A stretch of 64,000 nucleotides of DNA from Variovorax sp. PCZ-1 (GTDB lineage Bacteria > Pseudomonadota > Gammaproteobacteria > Burkholderiales > Burkholderiaceae_C), in contig NZ_JAHCDN010000001.1 of assembly GCF_018413605.1 (NCBI RefSeq), forward strand, positions 124,001 through 188,000, in the 5' to 3' direction. Positions within the stretch are counted from its first letter, which is position 1. Every line of letters begins with the position of its first letter. A program made the position numbers and the translations under genes. Of the stretch, positions 60,880 through 64,000 are shown piece after piece. The notes under the pieces were generated by a model, which searched no databases, was not told the DNA's origin, and saw only the letters and a program-made list of their open reading frames with translations.

Positions 60880-61779
60880 TTACCCGATGCGTGTCAGTGC
60901 TTGGTACACCTGAAAAAGCCCCGCCCAAGCGGCTTGGGAGCCTAGCGTGCGCACATTCGCACCGAGATGTTCCAGTGCGATGCTGTATCTCTCAGTCAGT
61001 TGCTGCGAGCCAATCACCACCAATTCAACACCAGGCTGTACCTGCATCGCTGCGAGCTCCTCGCCGATCACCAGACCAGAAAGATAGCTGGCTGCATGCT
61101 CGGGCGCGAGCTCTTTGAAGAGCGATTTCACGCGCACGCTGAAGGCTGTGTTGAGCAAGCTCACACCTTGTTGCGCAAAATCAATACCTTTCAAAAAAGC
61201 CTGCGGCTCAAATAATGTGGATTGCTGTGGAAAGCTTTTGGCCAGGATGGAGTGCTGTGCAAGCAGGCCATACATCTCGCCCGTCATGAAGGTGTTAAAA
61301 CCTAAGATAGCGCCGCTTTCCAAATTCACCCACTTACTGTGTGTGCCAGGTAATACCATGGTGGCATCGCGCAGGCCGAGCACGGCCGCTGCGCCGAAGA
61401 TTTGAATTTCTTCGCCACGCATCACATCTTCGTTATCAAATCGCACACCGGGTGCAATCGCCACGCGATCTTTCACCGCCCATTTCACATTGCGTGCCAC
61501 ATCCATTACTGTGGCAGGGCAAGCGCAGTAGGGCACTTCGGCCATACCGTCTTTGCTGCCAATCATGCCCGAGAGCACGAAGGCTTGGCCACCTTCTTTC
61601 GTCATCCGTGCACAGGTGGCAATCAAGTACGGCGCAAATTCGCCTTGTTTGAAGCTCAAGATGCCGCGTGGCTCGGCGAGCTCGTCTAAGATTTCACCGT
61701 CAGGTGCGATAAGTGCAGCGCGAAAACTGGAGCTTCCCCAATCGACGGCGATAAAAGGATGGGTGGGAGAAATGGCCAT
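60880..61779 (-). CDS. dgoK: 2-dehydro-3-deoxygalactonokinase
   Basis: A 299-residue DgoK-family kinase that phosphorylates 2-keto-3-deoxygalactonate in galactonate catabolism. It has FIAVDWGSSSFRAALI, ILSFKQGEF, LSGMIGSKDGMAEVPYCACPA, VLPGTHSKWV and FMTGEMYGLL. Its stop abuts the stop of the membrane protein gene. Together with the TRAP protein, KDG-kinase-like gene and dehydratase it belongs to a sugar-acid catabolic cluster on the minus strand. Confidence 0.92.
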   Translation of the reverse strand: MAISPTHPFIAVDWGSSSFRAALIAPDGEILDELAEPRGILSFKQGEFAPYLIATCARMTKEGGQAFVLSGMIGSKDGMAEVPYCACPATVMDVARNVKWAVKDRVAIAPGVRFDNEDVMRGEEIQIFGAAAVLGLRDATMVLPGTHSKWVNLESGAILGFNTFMTGEMYGLLAQHSILAKSFPQQSTLFEPQAFLKGIDFAQQGVSLLNTAFSVRVKSLFKELAPEHAASYLSGLVIGEELAAMQVQPGVELVVIGSQQLTERYSIALEHLGANVRTLGSQAAWAGLFQVYQALTRIG

Positions 61780-61863
61780 GCAGCATTATGCGAAGAGTCA
61801 AGCCTTGCGTCGAATGCTTTTTCTAGAATCGTCTAAAAAATGCTTCAGCTGACACGGCTTATT

Positions 61864-62931
61864 TCAGCGACTGACGCTTCGCTGCAACTTGTTGTGTTCA
61901 TTGATTGCAAGTTGTAGGTAGAGTTTCTTCGTCCAGTCTTCACCGAATTCCTTGGCGTACTTGTCGATCACCTTGCGGGTTGAGAGGCGAATCAACGGCA
62001 GCTCAGCGCGATCAATCTCCGTCACCTTCATGCCCAGCTTCTTCAATTCATCTACCATCTGCGCATTGCGGCTGCGGATCAGCTCGCGCTGGTATTTGGA
62101 AGATTCAAGCGCGGCGGTTTTGAGGATGGCTTGATCTGCCGCAGAGAAACTCTCCCACACCGGCTTACTGATCAGTACGGGCCAAGCGCTGTAGGCATGG
62201 CGCGAGAGTGTAAGGTGTTGCTGCACTTCGTAGAATTTGCTCGCATAAATCGTGATCAGCGGATTTTCCTGCGCCTGCACTTTGCCTTCTTTCAAATTCG
62301 CATAGACCTCGGGGAAGGGGAGCTTCAGCGGCTGTGCGCCCAGCGTTTGGAAGGTGTCCGAGAACATCGCATTGGGCATCACGCGCACTTTCAAATCCAT
62401 CAGATCGGTGCGGCGCGTCACGGGCGAGCGGCTGTTGGTGAGATTGCGAAAACCGTTTTCCCACCAAGCGAGGCCCACGAGGCCATGCGCGGGGAGTGTA
62501 GCGAGCAGCTCATTACCGAATTTGGAATCCAGCAGGGCATCGGCATCTTGCTCTGTGGAGAGCAGGAAGGGAAAATTGATCACGCCAAAGCCCGAGGTGA
62601 AGCGCACGAGGCTGGAGGTGTCTGGCGCAGTCATCTCCAGCTTTCCCGCTTTGAGCGCATCCGTCATGCTCACGTCATTGCCCAGCTTGCCGCCTGCAAA
62701 CAATTCGATCTTGATACGGCCTTGGGTTTTCTCGCTCACGATCTCAGCGAATTTCCTGACCGCCATACCTTGTGGATGGTCTTCCGAGAGGCCGATGCCA
62801 AAGCGAATGTAACGCGTCTGGCTTGGGTTTTGCGCATTGTTTTGAGAGCTATTTTGGCTGATAGCCGGCATAGATACTGCGCAGAATGCTATCAAAAGTG
62901 GAGTGACGAATCTCCGTGAAACGTACTGCAT
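61864..62931 (-). CDS. TRAP transporter periplasmic binding protein (DctP family)
   Basis: A 355-residue periplasmic binding protein for a TRAP transporter, which imports organic or sugar acids. GGAG lies 6 nt before the ATG at 62931. The signal-peptide core LLIAFCAVSMPAISQ is encoded by a dispersed repeat copy. The mature part has RFGIGLSEDHPQGMAVRKFAEIVSEKTQGRIKIELF and WWENGFRNLTNSRSPV, the DctP signature. No DctQ/M membrane genes are visible here; they may lie outside. The substrate is probably a sugar acid, from its neighbours. Confidence 0.92.
   Translation of the reverse strand: MQYVSRRFVTPLLIAFCAVSMPAISQNSSQNNAQNPSQTRYIRFGIGLSEDHPQGMAVRKFAEIVSEKTQGRIKIELFAGGKLGNDVSMTDALKAGKLEMTAPDTSSLVRFTSGFGVINFPFLLSTEQDADALLDSKFGNELLATLPAHGLVGLAWWENGFRNLTNSRSPVTRRTDLMDLKVRVMPNAMFSDTFQTLGAQPLKLPFPEVYANLKEGKVQAQENPLITIYASKFYEVQQHLTLSRHAYSAWPVLISKPVWESFSAADQAILKTAALESSKYQRELIRSRNAQMVDELKKLGMKVTEIDRAELPLIRLSTRKVIDKYAKEFGEDWTKKLYLQLAINEHNKLQRSVSR
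62846..62897. repeat. Dispersed 40-bp repeat in the TRAP signal-peptide region
   Basis: Contains GCCGGCATAGATACTGCGCA then GAATGCTATCAAAAG, with 62866-62892 identical to 9901-9927. The flanking GAGCTATTTTGGCTGATAGC may be an extended arm of the same repeat. Confidence 0.88.
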
Positions 62932-62955
62932 GATTGTCTCCAAGTTGTCATGGTT

Positions 62956-63879
62956 TTATGAATGGCTCGCCAACAAAGCATGCACAGCTTTGGGCAGCGG
63001 CAGGGGAGCCACTGCGCCAAAACCCTGCACAGATAAAGCGGCAGCCGCGTTGGCGTAGCGAGCTGCAGTTGTTAAATCATCGCCAAGCGCGAGACGCGCT
63101 AACAGATTGCCAGCGAAGCAATCGCCTGCGCCAGTGGCATCGAGGGCTTTTACGGTGATGGGCGCGATGCGATTTTGTTGTGAGCCATCGCTCACGATCA
63201 CGCCTTCGCTTCCCATCTTGAGCACGACTTGCTTTGCGCCCAGATCATGGCTCCAGCGAATAATCTCCTGAGGATCAGATAAGCCGCTGAGGTGCACCAC
63301 ATCATCCAAACTAGGTAAAAACAGATCGCAGCCTGCAATGGCTGGAATCATGTGCAGCTTGGCATCTTCAAGTGACCAGAGCTTTAAGCGCAGATTGGAA
63401 TCGAAGCTGATCTTCGCGCCCGCAGCACGCGCGATGCGCGCTGCTGCTGAGCATTGCTCGCGCGCGTTTTCAGAAATCGCTTGGGAGATGCCAGAGTAAT
63501 GCAGCCACTTCGTTTGCTTGCATGCTCCGCATTGCATATCGTTCAATAGCATCGTAGTCGCTGCTGAACCGGCTCGGCGGTAGCTGAATTCATGACCTGC
63601 TGCACCATGCGTGACGAAGTAGATGCCTGTAAATGCTCCTGATTTAATAGCTACTTGCGCAGTATCTACGCAGGCGATATGCCATAAATCCATCAAATTC
63701 TTGCCAAAAACATCGTCGCCTACGGCGCTCACATAGGCGCAACGCGCACCTGCTCGCGCAGCGGCGATCACAGCATTGCTGGTGTCGCCGCCAAAGCCTT
63801 GCAAGTAATTGGGCTCGCCAGCGATGGTTTGGTTGAACTCCACCATGGCCTCGCCGATGGCGATCACGTCATACTTCAT
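62956..63879 (-). CDS. kdgK: PfkB-family kinase, likely 2-keto-3-deoxygluconate kinase
   Basis: A 307-residue PfkB kinase from the ATG at 63879 (MKYDVIAIGEAMVEF). It has FGGDTSNAVIAAARAG, LHYSGISQAI, and the ATP-side ALDATGAGDCFAGNLLARLA. The HYSGISQ-type and YRRAGSAA segments fit KDG kinases. An in-frame repeat copy (63639-63678) encodes CVDTAQVAIKSG. It lies between the dehydratase tail and the TRAP gene, so it likely acts on the dehydrated sugar acid. Confidence 0.82.
   Translation of the reverse strand: MKYDVIAIGEAMVEFNQTIAGEPNYLQGFGGDTSNAVIAAARAGARCAYVSAVGDDVFGKNLMDLWHIACVDTAQVAIKSGAFTGIYFVTHGAAGHEFSYRRAGSAATTMLLNDMQCGACKQTKWLHYSGISQAISENAREQCSAAARIARAAGAKISFDSNLRLKLWSLEDAKLHMIPAIAGCDLFLPSLDDVVHLSGLSDPQEIIRWSHDLGAKQVVLKMGSEGVIVSDGSQQNRIAPITVKALDATGAGDCFAGNLLARLALGDDLTTAARYANAAAALSVQGFGAVAPLPLPKAVHALLASHS
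63639..63678. repeat. Dispersed 40-bp repeat, inside the kdgK-like gene
   Basis: Sequence CTGATTTAATAGCTACTTGC then GCAGTATCTACGCAGGCGAT. Orientation is the same as in rsmE. The kinase frame is open through it. Confidence 0.8.
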
Positions 63880-63887
63880 CAAATGAC

Positions 63888-64000
63888 TCAATGGTTATCT
63901 TTGGGTACGAAGCTACCTCGCGTGCCGCGAAGGAAATCCAGATCGCAGCCTTGATCCGCTTGGTTCACATGATCAATGTAGAGCTTCCAGTAGCCAGATT
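63888..64000 (-). CDS. C-terminal tail of a probable sugar-acid dehydratase (partial)
   Basis: Only the last 36 codons are in the window, ending 63888: ...YWKLYIDHVNQADQGCDLDFLRG and GSFVPKDNH. The pattern YxxLY-x5-QAD-x-GxDLDFLxG is that of IlvD/Edd-type sugar-acid dehydratases. The kdgK-like start lies 9 nt after its stop, so they form one operon. Its full identity needs the sequence beyond the window. Confidence 0.55.
   Translation of the reverse strand, partial: SGYWKLYIDHVNQADQGCDLDFLRGTRGSFVPKDNH

Overview
The window is a chromosomal segment of a Burkholderiales bacterium, most likely Comamonadaceae-like. The evidence is a fused aroA-cmk gene, the gph-ubiG-ompA/gyrA and pheA-tyrA-aroA-rpsA-ihfB-lapAB-rfaE1 gene orders, a one-piece tmRNA with tag ANDERFALAA, and a dispersed palindromic repeat of about 40 bp. 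The species cannot be named from the sequence alone.

Bases 1-6350: a sugar ABC importer operon (binding protein, permease, ATPase, FucU/RbsD mutarotase, ROK repressor) diverges from a fructokinase-like gene. A TM2 protein and an Lrp/AsnC regulator follow. Bases 6400-12750: hppD and phhA (aromatic amino-acid catabolism) lie between two long inverted repeats, followed by a coupled pair of unknown secreted proteins, gph, ubiG and ompA. Bases 13030-24300: gyrA, aromatic amino-acid biosynthesis (pheA, tyrA, aroA-cmk), rpsA, ihfB and LPS assembly genes (lapA, lapB, rfaE1). Bases 24380-34200: ohr/ohrR with a perfect operator palindrome, ssrA, an HTH protein, an MFS permease, rsmE, an amgK-like kinase, lptD, surA and ksgA.

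Bases 35596-55847 are a complete 20,252-bp Tn7-like transposon inserted in comM (yifB). It has TGTGAA...TTCACA ends, a CTTTG 5-bp target duplication, tnsABC at one end and tniQ plus an unrecognised 609-residue gene at the other. comM is cut after about codon 79; joining the flanks restores an unbroken 525-codon frame. By target gene it resembles the Tn6022/AbaR group. The cargo holds a small hypothetical gene, an orphan MazE-like antitoxin, an accessory ribosomal protein L17, a SLATT-like two-TM protein, a LexA-boxed imuA-imuB-dnaE2 mutasome, a membrane alpha/beta hydrolase next to a gene with 23-residue Pro repeats, a secreted nuclease, a lipoprotein, and a TIR-caspase-TIR cassette that looks like type IV Thoeris with two different TIR proteins.

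Bases 55848-64000: the comM 5' end, a TorF-type porin, glnK-amtB, mpl, a small membrane protein, and a sugar-acid catabolic cluster (dehydratase tail, KDG-kinase-like, TRAP binding protein, dgoK).

A recurring repeat (core GCGCAG/A flanked by a TGCTAT...ATAGCA hairpin) occurs at least a dozen times in the host DNA but not convincingly in the transposon. It sits between genes, across stop codons, inside conserved enzyme genes in frame, and in two genes it encodes the core of the signal peptide.
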